Origin: a bacterium
GTDB lineage: Bacteria; Actinomycetota; Acidimicrobiia; Acidimicrobiales; Bin134
Reading direction: 5' to 3'
Length of the DNA: 64,000 nucleotides
Assembly: GCA_026708015.1 (NCBI GenBank)
Contig: JAPOVT010000057.1
Location: 33,203 to 97,202 of the forward strand
Positions within the stretch are counted from its first letter, which is position 1. Each line of letters opens with the position of its first letter. The notes under the pieces are model-generated. The model ran no database searches and was not told where the DNA came from. It saw only the letters and a program-made list of their open reading frames with translations. The position numbers and the translations under genes were made by a program. Shown here piece by piece: positions 1 through 11,832 of this stretch.

Positions 1-1
1 C

Positions 2-496
2 GGACTGGTTGTCTACGGGTGGATCTTCATCATTCCGCTGTGGGGCATGGCCGCCTATGACAACCCCGACATGTCGTACGCCTGGAGGAACTTCTGGCTC
101 GTGGTATCGGCGAGCCTGTTCGTGATCGGATGGAGCATCTCGCGGGGGGCCAATTTGCAGAAGTACATGTTCAAGCGGTTCCCCGATCGCCACTTCCTCG
201 GGCTTATCCCGCCCACGCACATCCAGGCTGGCGAGCGCAAGATTTTGATCAGTGGCTATTGGGGTGCTGCTCGTCACTTCAACTACCTGGGCGAGGGCTT
301 CCTCTGCATCGGAATCGCCCTGTCGTTCGGCCACTTCGGAGTTCTCTGGGCGTGGACTTACGCCATCTTCCTCATCACGTTCTTCACCTTCCGCCAGCGC
401 TTCGACGACAAGGAATGTGCCCAGAAGTATGGCCCCGAGAAGTGGGCCGAGTACCAGGAGAAGGTGCCCTACCGCATCTTCCCCGGCGTGTACTAG
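2..496 (+). CDS. Sterol reductase family protein (ERG4/ERG24), 5' truncated
   Basis: The reading frame is open from the left edge, so the N-terminus lies outside the window; 164 residues remain. The C-terminal block has the ERG4/ERG24 family pattern: a G-Y-W-G-x-x-R-H-x-N-Y-L-G-E motif in the middle, then R-F-D-D-K-E-C, K-Y-G-P-x-K-W-x-E-Y and the terminal V-P-Y-R-I-F-P-G-V-Y. Family members are polytopic membrane enzymes that reduce C14, C7 or C24 double bonds of sterols using NADPH; hydrophobic stretches fit membrane segments. The bacterial substrate is unknown and could be a sterol or another polycyclic or isoprenoid lipid. The nearby P450/ferredoxin pair (1557-3031) and SCP2 protein (55763-56167) fit lipid or steroid metabolism, but that link is inference. 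Confidence 0.8.
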   Translation, partial: GLVVYGWIFIIPLWGMAAYDNPDMSYAWRNFWLVVSASLFVIGWSISRGANLQKYMFKRFPDRHFLGLIPPTHIQAGERKILISGYWGAARHFNYLGEGFLCIGIALSFGHFGVLWAWTYAIFLITFFTFRQRFDDKECAQKYGPEKWAEYQEKVPYRIFPGVY

Positions 497-630
497 GAGG
501 ACGCTCCTCTACGGTACGGGATCGAACGGGTGGGCGGCTGCTGGCGTGGATCCTTCGATAGAGGCTTGGTGGGCGTACTGCCAGGCGATGCCCGATGCCC
601 GAGTAGTCCCCTTCGACCGGCTAGTTGCCT

Positions 631-1041
631 TTAGGGAGCGATCTTGAAGAGGCCGCCTCCGAGGGGGCGCATGACGCTGAAGTGCTTGTGGTCGAGGGTG
701 AGGATGGTGCGCGTCCGGTAGCGCTCAGCCAGCACCACCATTGAGGCGTCCGCCAGGCCGACTCCGAGGTCGTGGTAGCGGGCAATCACGTCCCTGGCTG
801 TGGCGACATCATCTGCGCTCATTGCTGCCAGCTCGTAAGCGCCGCCAGTCAGTTCGGCCAGTACGGCCAGTTCAGCGTCGACGCTCTTGCGAGTGGCGAC
901 CAGGTAGTCCAGCTCGGCCATGACGTAGGGGGAGACCACCATGATGTCGTCATTCTTGTCGAGCCACGACGCTACTTGTTCGTGCTGTTGCCCTGATTGG
1001 CTGTAGAAGGCGATCAGTCCGCTGGTATCGGCGATTATCAC
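631..1041 (-). CDS. vapC: VapC-type PIN-domain toxin (ribonuclease)
   Basis: A 136-residue PIN domain. The acidic metal-binding residues are visible: D5 in the opening I-I-A-D-T-S-G, a glutamate in A-E-L-D-Y-L, an aspartate in L-A-D-A-S-M and an aspartate in T-L-D-H-K-H-F. VapC toxins cleave tRNA or rRNA with Mg2+. The ATG overlaps the stop of the upstream antitoxin gene by four bases (ATGA), so the two are translationally coupled. The RNA target cannot be read from the sequence. Confidence 0.9.
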   Translation of the reverse strand: MIIADTSGLIAFYSQSGQQHEQVASWLDKNDDIMVVSPYVMAELDYLVATRKSVDAELAVLAELTGGAYELAAMSADDVATARDVIARYHDLGVGLADASMVVLAERYRTRTILTLDHKHFSVMRPLGGGLFKIAP

Positions 1042-1247
1042 CGTTCGCCGAAGCTTTCCAAGAGTTCGTCGACTCGTTCAGCCCAGTCGCTGTCGCCGCT
1101 GATTATGCCGGGCCGTGGCTTGGGCCGCGATACGGCGTCTTGGATTGCCTGGCGAATTACCTCAGCCTCAGAGCACGAACGCTGCTGAGCTTGGCGCTCC
1201 ACGTCTTTCTTCAAAGAATCGGGCAGATAGACGGTTGTTTTGATCAC
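1038..1247 (-). CDS. vapB: Ribbon-helix-helix antitoxin paired with the VapC at 631-1041
   Basis: A 69-residue protein starting K-T-T-V-Y-L-P-D-S-L-K, the strand-helix pattern of MetJ/Arc/CopG-type DNA-binding antitoxins, followed by a charged tail that would wrap the PIN toxin. I choose the GTG at 1247 because the ribbon strand begins there and a TANNNT -10 element (TACCAT) ends seven bases upstream, which predicts a leaderless mRNA. Reading further upstream to 1298 gives a tail with no antitoxin features. Expected to repress its own promoter together with the toxin. Confidence 0.82.
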   Translation of the reverse strand: MIKTTVYLPDSLKKDVERQAQQRSCSEAEVIRQAIQDAVSRPKPRPGIISGDSDWAERVDELLESFGER

Positions 1248-1254
1248 GCTATAT

Positions 1255-1260
1255 ATGGTA
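1255..1260 (-). promoter_or_regulatory. -10 element of the vapBC promoter, leaderless start
   Basis: On the minus strand TACCAT lies at -13 to -8 relative to the GTG at 1247. It matches the actinobacterial TANNNT -10 pattern at the spacing that places the transcription start at or within one or two bases of the start codon. No Shine-Dalgarno sequence is present. Confidence 0.5.
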
Positions 1261-1455
1261 CCACCGCTAGCAACCTTCGAAAAATGGGTACTAGGCAAGT
1301 CGCCGGCGCCAATGTGTTGGGCTCACTGTTGTTGGGGTTCTTCGCATTCGGTTCTGGTCCACTGGTTGCTCTGGTGGGTGGGGTCATGAATCACCCGCTC
1401 GATCCGACAGGCGTGATCGCGCCAATCCGGTAGCAACCACGTCCAAAGGGCCGGG

Positions 1456-1461
1456 TACACT
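1456..1461 (+). promoter_or_regulatory. -10 element upstream of tRNA-Arg
   Basis: TACACT fits TANNNT and ends 11 bases before the mature tRNA 5' end. No convincing -35 box is seen. Confidence 0.4.
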
Positions 1462-1472
1462 GGCTGCTGCCC

Positions 1473-1550
1473 GCGCTTGTAGCTCAGTTGGATTAGAGCG
1501 TCTGACTACGGATCAGAAGGCCGGGGGTTCGAGTCCCTCCAAGCGCGCCA
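1473..1550 (+). tRNA. tRNA-Arg (anticodon ACG), CCA encoded
   Basis: The seven-base acceptor stem GCGCTTG (1473-1479) pairs with CAAGCGC, followed by discriminator G and encoded CCA (1548-1550). The D-arm AGCTCAGTTGGATTAGAGC, the anticodon stem TCTGA/TCAGA with loop CTACGGA, and the T-loop GGTTCGAGTCC are all intact. The anticodon ACG (1508-1510) reads CGN arginine codons after deamination of A34 to inosine. It lies alone between the vapBC pair and the ferredoxin gene and converges on the latter. Confidence 0.97.
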
Positions 1551-1556
1551 AGCCTC

Positions 1557-1745
1557 TCAATCCACCCGGATAGCCCGGGTGGGGCACCGCACTTCTGCCT
1601 CCCGCACCGCGGCCTCATGCTCCGCGGGCACTTCTTCCATCACGGCTCGGGCATAGCCCGCGTCCTCCAGCACGAAGACCTCGGGGCACAGCGCTGTACA
1701 CACGCCGTGGCCACCGCAAACGTCATCGTCCACCGACACCCTCAT
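1557..1745 (-). CDS. [3Fe-4S] ferredoxin, P450 redox partner
   Basis: A 62-residue ferredoxin with C-x2-H-x2-C-x3-C-P near the N-terminus and a distal C-P pair. The His in place of the second Cys is the mark of single-cluster [3Fe-4S] ferredoxins that deliver electrons to bacterial P450s. Its ATG shares one base with the stop codon of the P450 gene (TGATG), so the two are cotranslated. No ferredoxin reductase gene is in the operon, so that partner must be encoded elsewhere. Confidence 0.92.
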   Translation of the reverse strand: MRVSVDDDVCGGHGVCTALCPEVFVLEDAGYARAVMEEVPAEHEAAVREAEVRCPTRAIRVD

Positions 1746-3023
1746 CAGGAATCGGCGCCCACCGGGTTGAACTCGAGGCCGAGGAAGGCCAGTCCCCGCA
1801 GGATGTGGGTGGGCACGTAGACGAAGCGCCGCTCGCCGGGCGGACCGTGCGTCGCCTCGGACATTCGGATGTCGGCCATGCGGTCGAGGATGCGATTGAG
1901 GCTCACCCGGGCCTCGGCCCGGGCCAAGGGGGCGCCAGGGCAGGTGTGGATGCCCCGGCCGAAGGCCAGGTGCAACCGTGCGTTGTCCCGCTCGATGTCG
2001 AGGGTGTGGGGATCGGGGAACTGGTGGGGATCGCGGTTGGCCGCCCCGTTGATCACCATGACCGTGGTGCCTGCCGCTAGAGCGACCCCGCCGACGGTCA
2101 CCGGGCGCTGGGTCAGGCGGAAGTCGCCCTTGATCGGGCTCTCGATGCGCAGCGCCTCTTCCACGAAGTTGGGGATCAGCGAGCGGTCGCTGCGGATTCG
2201 GCTCTGGAGCTCGGGATCCTCGGCCAAGAAATACAGCATGGTGCTGAGCAGCCGCACGGTGGTCTCGGTGCCGGCCGCGAAAAGGTTGGCGGCGATACGC
2301 ACTGCGTCGAGCACCTCGGGGGTGGAGCCGTCGGGGAAGGTTGCGGTGGCCAAGCCAGTGAGCACGTCGTCGCGGGGGTTGGCCCGGCGGTCCTCGATGT
2401 AGTCGCTGAACTGGTTGTAGAGAAACTCGAGGGGGTTGTGGGCCATGGCGTGCTCGTCGGTCGAGCCGATGCCGTGGTCCTCGGGTCGGTGCAGGAGCTG
2501 CCGGGTGAAGTTGTCCCGATCGTCGTCGGGCACCCCCAGCAGATCGGCCACCACCAAAAGGGCGAACGGCTGGGCGAAATCGCGGATGAACTCGCACTGG
2601 CCCTGCTCGATAAAGGCGTCGAGCTGACGGTCGGCCAGCCGCCACATGAACTCCTCGTTCTCGCTCAGGCGCTTGGGGGTGATGAGCCGCATGAGCAGAG
2701 ACCGGTGGGCGGTGTGGGCCGGCGGATCCATGGTGGGGAGCTGATCCGACATGGGCAGCTTGTCGCGGTGCTCGGCGATGAGACCGCTTATGTCGTCGCC
2801 CTCCAACGGCACCGGGAATCCGGGGAAGGGCCCCGACACTGCGTTGCAGGCTGAGAAGCCGTGGTTGTCGTTGTAGACCTCGATGGCCTCGCGGTAGCCG
2901 GTAATCATCATCACGTTGTGGTGGGGCTCGGGATGCACCGGGCACTGGGAGCGCAGGTGGTCGAAGTACCCGTAGGGGTCGGCCACCAATTCGGGGTCGG
3001 TGAAGAAGTTCCGGCTGTCCAGC

Positions 3024-3031
<8 letters not shown>
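1745..3031 (-). CDS. Cytochrome P450 monooxygenase
   Basis: A 428-residue soluble bacterial P450. Visible signatures are the I-helix A-G-T-E-T-T oxygen-activation motif, the K-helix E-E-A-L-R and the heme loop F-G-R-G-I-H-T-C-P-G with the thiolate ligand at Cys364. The ATG at 3031 follows an AGGAG seven bases upstream; an in-frame extension to 3091 would lie inside the preceding gene and adds no family sequence. The start lies eight bases inside the 3' end of the LivHMG fusion gene, so the P450 is the fourth gene of the operon 9684 to 1557. The substrate is unknown; its position behind a transporter suggests it acts on whatever that transporter imports. Confidence 0.95.
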
Positions 3032-5933
<2,902 letters not shown>

Positions 5934-5935
5934 GC

Positions 5936-8137
5936 TCAGCCGCCCGATCCCGACTGTCCGAGGAAGACAGCTCGGGCCAAGTCATCTCGCTCGGCCAGTT
6001 CTTGGGCCGGTCCCTCAAAGCGGATCTGCCCCTTCTCCAAGAAGATGGCCCGGTCGGCCACGGCCAGCGCCACGTTCAGCGACTGCTCCACGATGATCAT
6101 GGTCTGCCCGTCGGCGCGGAGCCGCTCCACCACTTCCAACAGCGACTGCACGGTGACGGGAGCCAAGCCGAGCGACAGCTCGTCGATCATCAGGATCTCC
6201 GGGTCGTGCATCAACGCCATGGCCAGCGACAACATCTGCTGCTGCCCACCGGAGAATTCTCCCGCAGTGGCCGACCGGCGCTCGGCGACAACCGGGAACA
6301 GGTCGTAGGCCCGCTCCAGGCGGGGCTCTAGTTCGGCTTGGCCGTAGCGGAACCCGGCCATGCGCAGGTTCTCCTCCACCGACAAGCCGGGAAAGATGGC
6401 CTTGCCCCCGGCCAACTGCACGATCCCGATCTTGGCCCGCATCCCCGGGTCGGCATAGGTGATGGTGCGCCCGTGGAGCCGTACCACTCCTCTCTGGGGC
6501 ACCCCCAGTCCGCTGACCACCCTCAGCACCGTGGACTTGCCCGCGCCATTGGTCCCCAACAGCGCCAGCGACTCCCCCTGGCGCACCTCGAAGCCGATGT
6601 CGAACAGCACCTGCACCTTGCCGTAGGAGAAATCCAGGTTGCGCACTTGCAGCACCGGGATGTCGGCGGCATCGGCCCCCTTCAGGCGCTCGGCCTCGTC
6701 TTGCTCCTCGTGCAACTCCTCGATGACCAGTGCGATGTCACCCTCGATGAACCGGGAGCCATAGGCCATGAGCGTTCCCCCCACCAGCGTGGCCGGCAGG
6801 ATCACGACGGTGATCGCGGTCTGCTCGCCGTGGGCATCGCTGAGCATGCCGGTGATCACTGCGCCCAGAAACGCCCCGAACAAGAACATGTAGATGCCCA
6901 CCAGTGCGGTGCCCCGGGACCTGAGCCGGTAGGGGATGACCGAGGCGATCACCCCGGGCAGGATGGCGAAGGCGGCCCGGGCAAAGGCATTGGAGGCGCC
7001 CAGGAATATCCCGAGCAGCCACACCGCGGGCATCCATATCCCCACCACCTGGATGGCGCCGAAGGTGACGACCAGGGCGCCGATGAAGATCATGGCCCGG
7101 GAGGGGTGCTCTTTGAACAGGGCGTCGGCTCGCTTACCCGACGCCGCGGCCCCCACAAAGCCGGGCAGCACGGTCAGCGATCCGAACACGCCCCGCTCGA
7201 ACGCGGTCAGCCCGAAGTGGTCCTCCAGATGGAGGTTGATGAAGATGATGGTGGTGAAGATGGCGAAGCCGATGGCCGCCATCCCGGTGAGGTAGTAGTA
7301 GAACGACTTGATCTTGCGGAGCCGTTCAAAGGCCACCGACAGCGAGATGGGCAGCTCGTCTTCGGATTGCTCCAGCTCCTTGCCGAGCACGGCCTGCATC
7401 TCGTGGCTGCCCCGCCGGGGCTCGCGCACAAAGAAGGCGCTGATGGCCAAGGGAACACCCATGATCCCCATGGTGAGGAACACCCACCGCCAGCCCTCGT
7501 CGCCGGTGGCGATCAGCACCACCAGCCCGGCCACCAGGGGGCCTAGGGCTTGGCCGGCCATCTGGAACCAGCCGTTCAGGGCGAACACCTTGGCCCGGGC
7601 TCCGATCGGGTAGCCGTCCATCAGCATGGGTCCGGCCACCGGGATGTAGTACGACTGCCCGAGCCCCGCGCCCATGCGGGCGATGAACAGCAAGAACGCG
7701 TTCGAGATGGCACTGGTGACCATAACCACCATAGACCACAGCGACATCGCTGCTCCTACCACCAGCTTGCGGGGTATGCGGTCGGCCAGCGAGCTCAGCG
7801 GGATGGAACCCAGCAGGAACAAGATGCCGAAGGCGCCCCCGATGGCGCCGATGGTTCCGTCGGACACGTCGAGTGACTTCTGGATGTCGGGCGCGATCAC
7901 CGCAAAGGCCGACGTTTCCAGCGTCTCCACGAACCCGAGCAGGCCGATGAACCCGATCAACCCCTTACCGCCCCGGCGCAGGCCTTGGCGCAGCGTGAGC
8001 TGTTCGGCGTCGAAGCTGCCCTCCGGGCCGCGCTGGGCGGCCTCAGCGGCGGCGATCTCTCGTTGGCGGCGCTCCTCTTCGTCGAAGACCCTGGCGACCA
8101 GGTCCGCCGGAGTCTCCGACCTTGGGGATTCGGTCAT
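5936..8137 (-). CDS. MFS permease fused to a LivF-type ABC ATPase
   Basis: A 733-residue chimera. Residues about 55-470 are a 12-helix major facilitator with a motif-A-like loop (S-L-A-D-R-I-P-R-K) between helices 2 and 3. Residues about 490-725 are a complete LivF-like nucleotide-binding domain: Walker A G-T-N-G-A-G-K-S-T, signature F-S-G-G-Q-Q-Q, Walker B I-L-M-I-D-E-L, and L-G-L-A-P. A charged segment rich in Glu and Asp links the two. MFS carriers normally run on ion gradients and LivF normally pairs with LivG, so the fusion is unusual. The gene sits between the binding-protein gene (ends 8182) and the LivHMG gene, which lacks a separate LivF; the ATPase half therefore probably completes that ABC transporter. 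The role of the MFS half is unknown. A homologue is at 13417-15639. Confidence 0.93.
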   Translation of the reverse strand: MTESPRSETPADLVARVFDEEERRQREIAAAEAAQRGPEGSFDAEQLTLRQGLRRGGKGLIGFIGLLGFVETLETSAFAVIAPDIQKSLDVSDGTIGAIGGAFGILFLLGSIPLSSLADRIPRKLVVGAAMSLWSMVVMVTSAISNAFLLFIARMGAGLGQSYYIPVAGPMLMDGYPIGARAKVFALNGWFQMAGQALGPLVAGLVVLIATGDEGWRWVFLTMGIMGVPLAISAFFVREPRRGSHEMQAVLGKELEQSEDELPISLSVAFERLRKIKSFYYYLTGMAAIGFAIFTTIIFINLHLEDHFGLTAFERGVFGSLTVLPGFVGAAASGKRADALFKEHPSRAMIFIGALVVTFGAIQVVGIWMPAVWLLGIFLGASNAFARAAFAILPGVIASVIPYRLRSRGTALVGIYMFLFGAFLGAVITGMLSDAHGEQTAITVVILPATLVGGTLMAYGSRFIEGDIALVIEELHEEQDEAERLKGADAADIPVLQVRNLDFSYGKVQVLFDIGFEVRQGESLALLGTNGAGKSTVLRVVSGLGVPQRGVVRLHGRTITYADPGMRAKIGIVQLAGGKAIFPGLSVEENLRMAGFRYGQAELEPRLERAYDLFPVVAERRSATAGEFSGGQQQMLSLAMALMHDPEILMIDELSLGLAPVTVQSLLEVVERLRADGQTMIIVEQSLNVALAVADRAIFLEKGQIRFEGPAQELAERDDLARAVFLGQSGSGG

Positions 8138-8181
8138 CCCGTCAGATGGGCCAACCGCGCCGTCAGTTCAATGCAGTTGGC

Positions 8182-9684
8182 CTATTGGTCGAGCATCATG
8201 CGAGCGCCGTCGACCTCCACCCAACAGGCGCAGTCGGCTCGATACTCCTTGAGCGTGACTGTATCAGGGGCGTCGTGCTTTGTGGGGCTCCAAGAGCCGG
8301 TGATGTCGCCGAGACGGTAATCGGTGAGCGACTCGAAGCCCTGGATGAGCGTGGTCTGGTTCACGGTGCCGTAAGTCTCCTGAGACCAGTTGGCCGCCGC
8401 CTCCAAGTTCTTGATGAACAGGCAGGTGCTGCCCACCGCACTCCAGGCGTCTTCGTTTTCCTCAGGGTCGTAGGAGATGCCGGTGACCTCGGTGAATACG
8501 GCATTGCACTCGATAGTGTGCTCGTCGGGGCTCAGTCGGTCGAGTCCGTAGCTCAGCCCGTACAGGCCGTAGAAAACGGTGGGGTCGGGGTTCCGCTGAT
8601 ACACCGCCTGGGCTACTGAGGCAAACACCAGATTTTCGATATCGCTGACCAGCCACTGTGGCCTGTAGTCATCCTGAGCTCCCAGGTAAACCGCGATCCC
8701 GAACGGCGAGGGAGGCACCAGGGAGAACAAGGTGTCCACGTCGGCGGCTTGCATGCGCTCCAAGCCGATGTCCACCTGAGAACAAGTAGTGCCTTGGCAG
8801 GGCAGGGCTACTTCGTCGGCCAGCTCGTATCCGGCGTTGGCCAATGCCGCTCTGAGCACGTCAGCAGCCACCTCGTGCTCGCCGATGTCGCCTCGCATCA
8901 AGCCGAGCGTGCGGCCCTCGAGCAGGCCCTGGGTTTCGGCCACGGCAGGCCAAGCCCCGACCAGCCGCTCGGTGGTCATGGCCTGGGAGAACAGCCGCCC
9001 GTTGGACCGGTCGTATATCTCCTGGGGCAGGATGCCCGACAGCATGTAGGCGATCCGCTCATGGCCCTCGGTGGCGCAGAGCACAGTCTCGGCCGTCACC
9101 CCGCCCACGAAGTGGACAATGGCCACCTGGTCGTCCTCGGTGGCGGCGATGCAGGCGGCCTGCTGGTCGGTGGCCGACGCCCCCGGCGGATAGGGGTGGA
9201 ACACGATTTCGATGTTGCGTTCGCCCGCGCCTCCTCGGGCGTTGACCTGCTCGGCAAAGACCTCGTAGTTGCGAGGTATGTCGCCGGTGTCGGGGAGGAT
9301 GCCCGCTTCTTCAAGCTGCTTGCTATCGCTGCGCAAGATGGCGACCTTGATGGAGTTGTCGGTGATGCCCACTGTGGATCCCTCGGGCACCGGGATTGGG
9401 GTGGGAGCTTCCGTCGGCTCGGGTTCGGGGGCCGGCTCATCCGCGGGCTCATCGGCGGGCTCGTCGGCCGGTTCTGGAGCGGGCTCATCCGCGGGTTCGG
9501 GGGCCGGCTCGTCGGCAGGCTCAGGTTCGTCGGCGGGTTCCTCGGCCGGGGCCGGAGCGCTGGTGGGCGCCGGTCCGGCAGCCGGAGCGTCGTCGGGATC
9601 CTCCGAACTGCTGCACGATGCTGCGACCAGCGCAAATACCGCGACCAGGACGAATACGAGATTGCGCCACTTTGTGCGATTCAT
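8182..9684 (-). CDS. Lipoprotein substrate-binding protein, type I fold (LivK-like)
   Basis: A 500-residue lipoprotein. A short basic N-terminus and hydrophobic helix end in the lipobox V-A-A-S-C with lipidated Cys24. A linker of about 75 residues made of repeated Pro-Glu-Ala-Asp units follows, then a Peripla_BP_6-type domain opening with G-I-T-D-N-S-I-K-V-A-I-L. The ATG at 9684 has a GGGGG tract six bases upstream; an in-frame codon at 9705 would lengthen the basic region without reason. It is the first gene of the minus-strand operon with MFS-LivF, LivHMG, P450 and ferredoxin, and is divergent from the PhyH-like gene. Confidence 0.9.
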   Translation of the reverse strand: MNRTKWRNLVFVLVAVFALVAASCSSSEDPDDAPAAGPAPTSAPAPAEEPADEPEPADEPAPEPADEPAPEPADEPADEPADEPAPEPEPTEAPTPIPVPEGSTVGITDNSIKVAILRSDSKQLEEAGILPDTGDIPRNYEVFAEQVNARGGAGERNIEIVFHPYPPGASATDQQAACIAATEDDQVAIVHFVGGVTAETVLCATEGHERIAYMLSGILPQEIYDRSNGRLFSQAMTTERLVGAWPAVAETQGLLEGRTLGLMRGDIGEHEVAADVLRAALANAGYELADEVALPCQGTTCSQVDIGLERMQAADVDTLFSLVPPSPFGIAVYLGAQDDYRPQWLVSDIENLVFASVAQAVYQRNPDPTVFYGLYGLSYGLDRLSPDEHTIECNAVFTEVTGISYDPEENEDAWSAVGSTCLFIKNLEAAANWSQETYGTVNQTTLIQGFESLTDYRLGDITGSWSPTKHDAPDTVTLKEYRADCACWVEVDGARMMLDQ

Positions 9685-9792
9685 GACATCCCCCTGCAAG
9701 GTCACTGCCTGTTGTGATGAGATGGTTTCCGAGCCGACGCTAACAGAGCGGAAGTAGCGTTGCCAGAAAACGGATATGAGGTTTTCACAACA

Positions 9793-10992
9793 ATGACCCC
9801 CACCCCTCTAGGAGCTCGTCAAGGTCCCGCGGGCGAGGCTGCGGTCACGAGCCGAGAGGGGTTTGACCTCGGCGAATTGCGCTCCATCGTGGAGGTTGAA
9901 GTCGCCTTGCCCGACTATCCCCTGGCCGACGCGGTGGTGGATCGGGCGCTGGTGTACCGCACCGAGGATTTGCGGGGAGGTCTACGCGATCTGGACCAGG
10001 CCGCCGCCGTTCGCAGTGAGTTGACCCGGGCGCTGCACGACGGTCCAGGGGTGATTGTGATCACCGGGGCCATCGAGCCCGCAGTGGTCGACCGGGCCAC
10101 CGAGGAATTCGAGCAGATCATCGCCGACGAGCGTGAGGCCGGAACCGGCGGGGGCGACCACTACGCCGAGCCCGGGGCCAACGACCGGCTTTGGAATGCG
10201 CTGGAGAAGCTGGCCGTGGCCGACCCCGAGACCTTTGTGGACTACCACGGGAGCGACATGATCGACCTGGCCTCGTTGGCCTGGCTCGGCCCCGGTTACC
10301 AGATCACTGCCCAGGTGAACGCCATCAACCCCGGCGGTGCCGCCCAGATGCCCCATCGGGACTACCACGTGGGGTTCATGACCGACGACGTGGCCGAGCG
10401 CTATCCCATCCACGCCCACCGCCTGTCGCCGCTTCTGACCCTGCAAGGGGGCATAGCCCACTGCCACATGCCGCCGGAAACGGGGGCCACCATGCTGTTG
10501 CCTCACTCCCACAAGTACGAGCTCGGCTATTTGGCGTGGCGGCGCCCCGAATTGATCGAGTACTTCGCCGAGCACCATGTGCAGATCGAGCTGAACAAGG
10601 GCGATCTGGTGTTCTTCAGCCCAGCGGTGTTCCACGCCGGAGGCCACAACCGCACCAACGACGTGCGGCGGATGGCCAACTTGTTGCAGATCTCCTCGGC
10701 CATGGGCCGGGCCACCGAGGCCGTGGACCGGGAGCGCATCGTCAACGCCATCTACCCCGTGCTGCTGCGCCGCCAGGAGGAGGGGCTTGATCCCTCGGTC
10801 ATTGCCTATGCGGTGGCGGCTAGCGCCGAGGGCTATGCCTTCCCCACCAACCTCGACCGCGACGTGCCCATCGGCGGCCTCACCCCTCCATCACAGCAAG
10901 ACCTGGTGCTCGAGGCCCTGGCCAACAAGACACCCCCCGACGAGCTCACCGCCCAACTGGCCGCCCACCGCCACCGGCGGGAGACCCACTAG
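9793..10992 (+). CDS. Phytanoyl-CoA dioxygenase (PhyH) family Fe(II)/2-oxoglutarate oxygenase
   Basis: A 399-residue protein with a PhyH-like double-stranded beta-helix core. The facial triad is H188-R-D190 in M-P-H-R-D-Y-H plus His281 in F-F-S-P-A-V-F-H, with a following N-R-T that could supply the arginine binding 2-oxoglutarate. Such enzymes hydroxylate aliphatic or secondary-metabolite substrates. I prefer the ATG at 9793 (GAGG 11 bases upstream) over a TTG at 9760. It is transcribed away from the binding-protein gene and shares its intergenic region, so it may be coregulated with that transporter and the P450. The substrate is unknown. Confidence 0.85.
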   Translation: MTPTPLGARQGPAGEAAVTSREGFDLGELRSIVEVEVALPDYPLADAVVDRALVYRTEDLRGGLRDLDQAAAVRSELTRALHDGPGVIVITGAIEPAVVDRATEEFEQIIADEREAGTGGGDHYAEPGANDRLWNALEKLAVADPETFVDYHGSDMIDLASLAWLGPGYQITAQVNAINPGGAAQMPHRDYHVGFMTDDVAERYPIHAHRLSPLLTLQGGIAHCHMPPETGATMLLPHSHKYELGYLAWRRPELIEYFAEHHVQIELNKGDLVFFSPAVFHAGGHNRTNDVRRMANLLQISSAMGRATEAVDRERIVNAIYPVLLRRQEEGLDPSVIAYAVAASAEGYAFPTNLDRDVPIGGLTPPSQQDLVLEALANKTPPDELTAQLAAHRHRRETH

Positions 10993-11010
10993 AGAATCCC
11001 TCGAGGTTGA

Positions 11011-11832
11011 CTAGGCGGGGCTGAGGTAGGTCGACCTGAGCAGGGCGATGGTCTCGTCGGTGAGTTTCAGGTGAGTTCGGGCGTAGCGGTCGATGCCACC
11101 CAGCTCAAGCTCAATGTGGTCGAGGAAGGCTTGGATCTGGCGTTCGTGGGCGCCGAGAATCGGCCAGAGTGAGGGCGGGGCTAAGCGGCGGAGTTCCTCT
11201 ATCTCGTCGGCGACCACGGTGTTGGTGGCCAGGTAGTCGTCCACCACCGTTTCGCGATCTACACCGAGCACACCCAGCAGCAAGGCGGTGGCCACTCCTG
11301 TCCGGTCGGTGCCCCCTTCACAGTGGTACAGGAAGGGCCGGTCCGAAGCCGCCACCAACTCGGCGAAGAACTCCGCGAATGTCGGGGCGAAATCGGTGGC
11401 GAAGCTCACATACCGGCCCACACGGTCGACCGCGATGTCGAGACCCTGCGAATCGGCCAGCTTGACCACCGCGTCGAAGTCCCGTTTGAGCCAAAGATGA
11501 ATGATCTCGGCCCTCAACTCCGACAGCTCTTCCTGGTCGAGGAAGAGCGAATTAGCGCTCCTGGGGTTGTCGATAGGCAGGTTCACCCACCGTACGTCGA
11601 GGCCATTGAGTCGGTCGGGACGGCGCTGAACCTCCGCCTCGCTGCGGAAATCGACCACGCACGCCAAGCCGAGCCGGGCCAGGTCGTCGCTATCGGCCTC
11701 GTGGAGGGTGTCGGAGCGGAAGAGGACTCCGCTGCGAACCACGCGGCCCTCGGCGGTTCGCAGGCCACCGAGGTCGCGCAGGTTTTTGGTGCCCCCAACG
11801 GGAACGAGCTGCTTGAAGACGTCGATGCCCAT
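11011..11832 (-). CDS. Tyrosine-phosphatase-like protein (Y_phosphatase3 type)
   Basis: A 273-residue protein with the conserved N-L-R-D-L-G-G-L near the N-terminus, F-R-S-D, V-V-D-F-R-S, and the catalytic loop H-C-E-G-G-T-D-R-T-G (nucleophile Cys171, Arg177). This is the CX5R signature of protein-tyrosine or phosphoinositide phosphatases related to mycobacterial PtpB. Its ATG shares one base with the stop of the binding-protein gene (TGATG), so it is coupled to a transport lipoprotein. A paralogue sits at the far end of the second transporter (18683-19495). Whether it acts on protein or on a phosphorylated small molecule cannot be told. Confidence 0.88.
   Translation of the reverse strand: MGIDVFKQLVPVGGTKNLRDLGGLRTAEGRVVRSGVLFRSDTLHEADSDDLARLGLACVVDFRSEAEVQRRPDRLNGLDVRWVNLPIDNPRSANSLFLDQEELSELRAEIIHLWLKRDFDAVVKLADSQGLDIAVDRVGRYVSFATDFAPTFAEFFAELVAASDRPFLYHCEGGTDRTGVATALLLGVLGVDRETVVDDYLATNTVVADEIEELRRLAPPSLWPILGAHERQIQAFLDHIELELGGIDRYARTHLKLTDETIALLRSTYLSPA

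Noticed and set aside
1557..2945. A 462-codon frame ending in the ferredoxin
   Set aside because: Only the last 62 codons (1557-1745) are ferredoxin; the rest is an out-of-frame reading of the P450 gene.
6338..7546. Plus-strand open frame of 402 codons opposite the MFS-LivF gene
   Set aside because: Shadow frame rich in His, Asp and Gly; the minus strand encodes well-conserved MFS and ABC motifs.
9426..9600. Separate Gly/Ser-rich plus-strand proteins opposite the lipoprotein linkers (also near 13005-13160 and 37690-37880)
   Set aside because: They are the reverse readings of Pro/Glu/Ala/Asp linker codons; the minus or plus lipoprotein frames have lipoboxes and folded domains.
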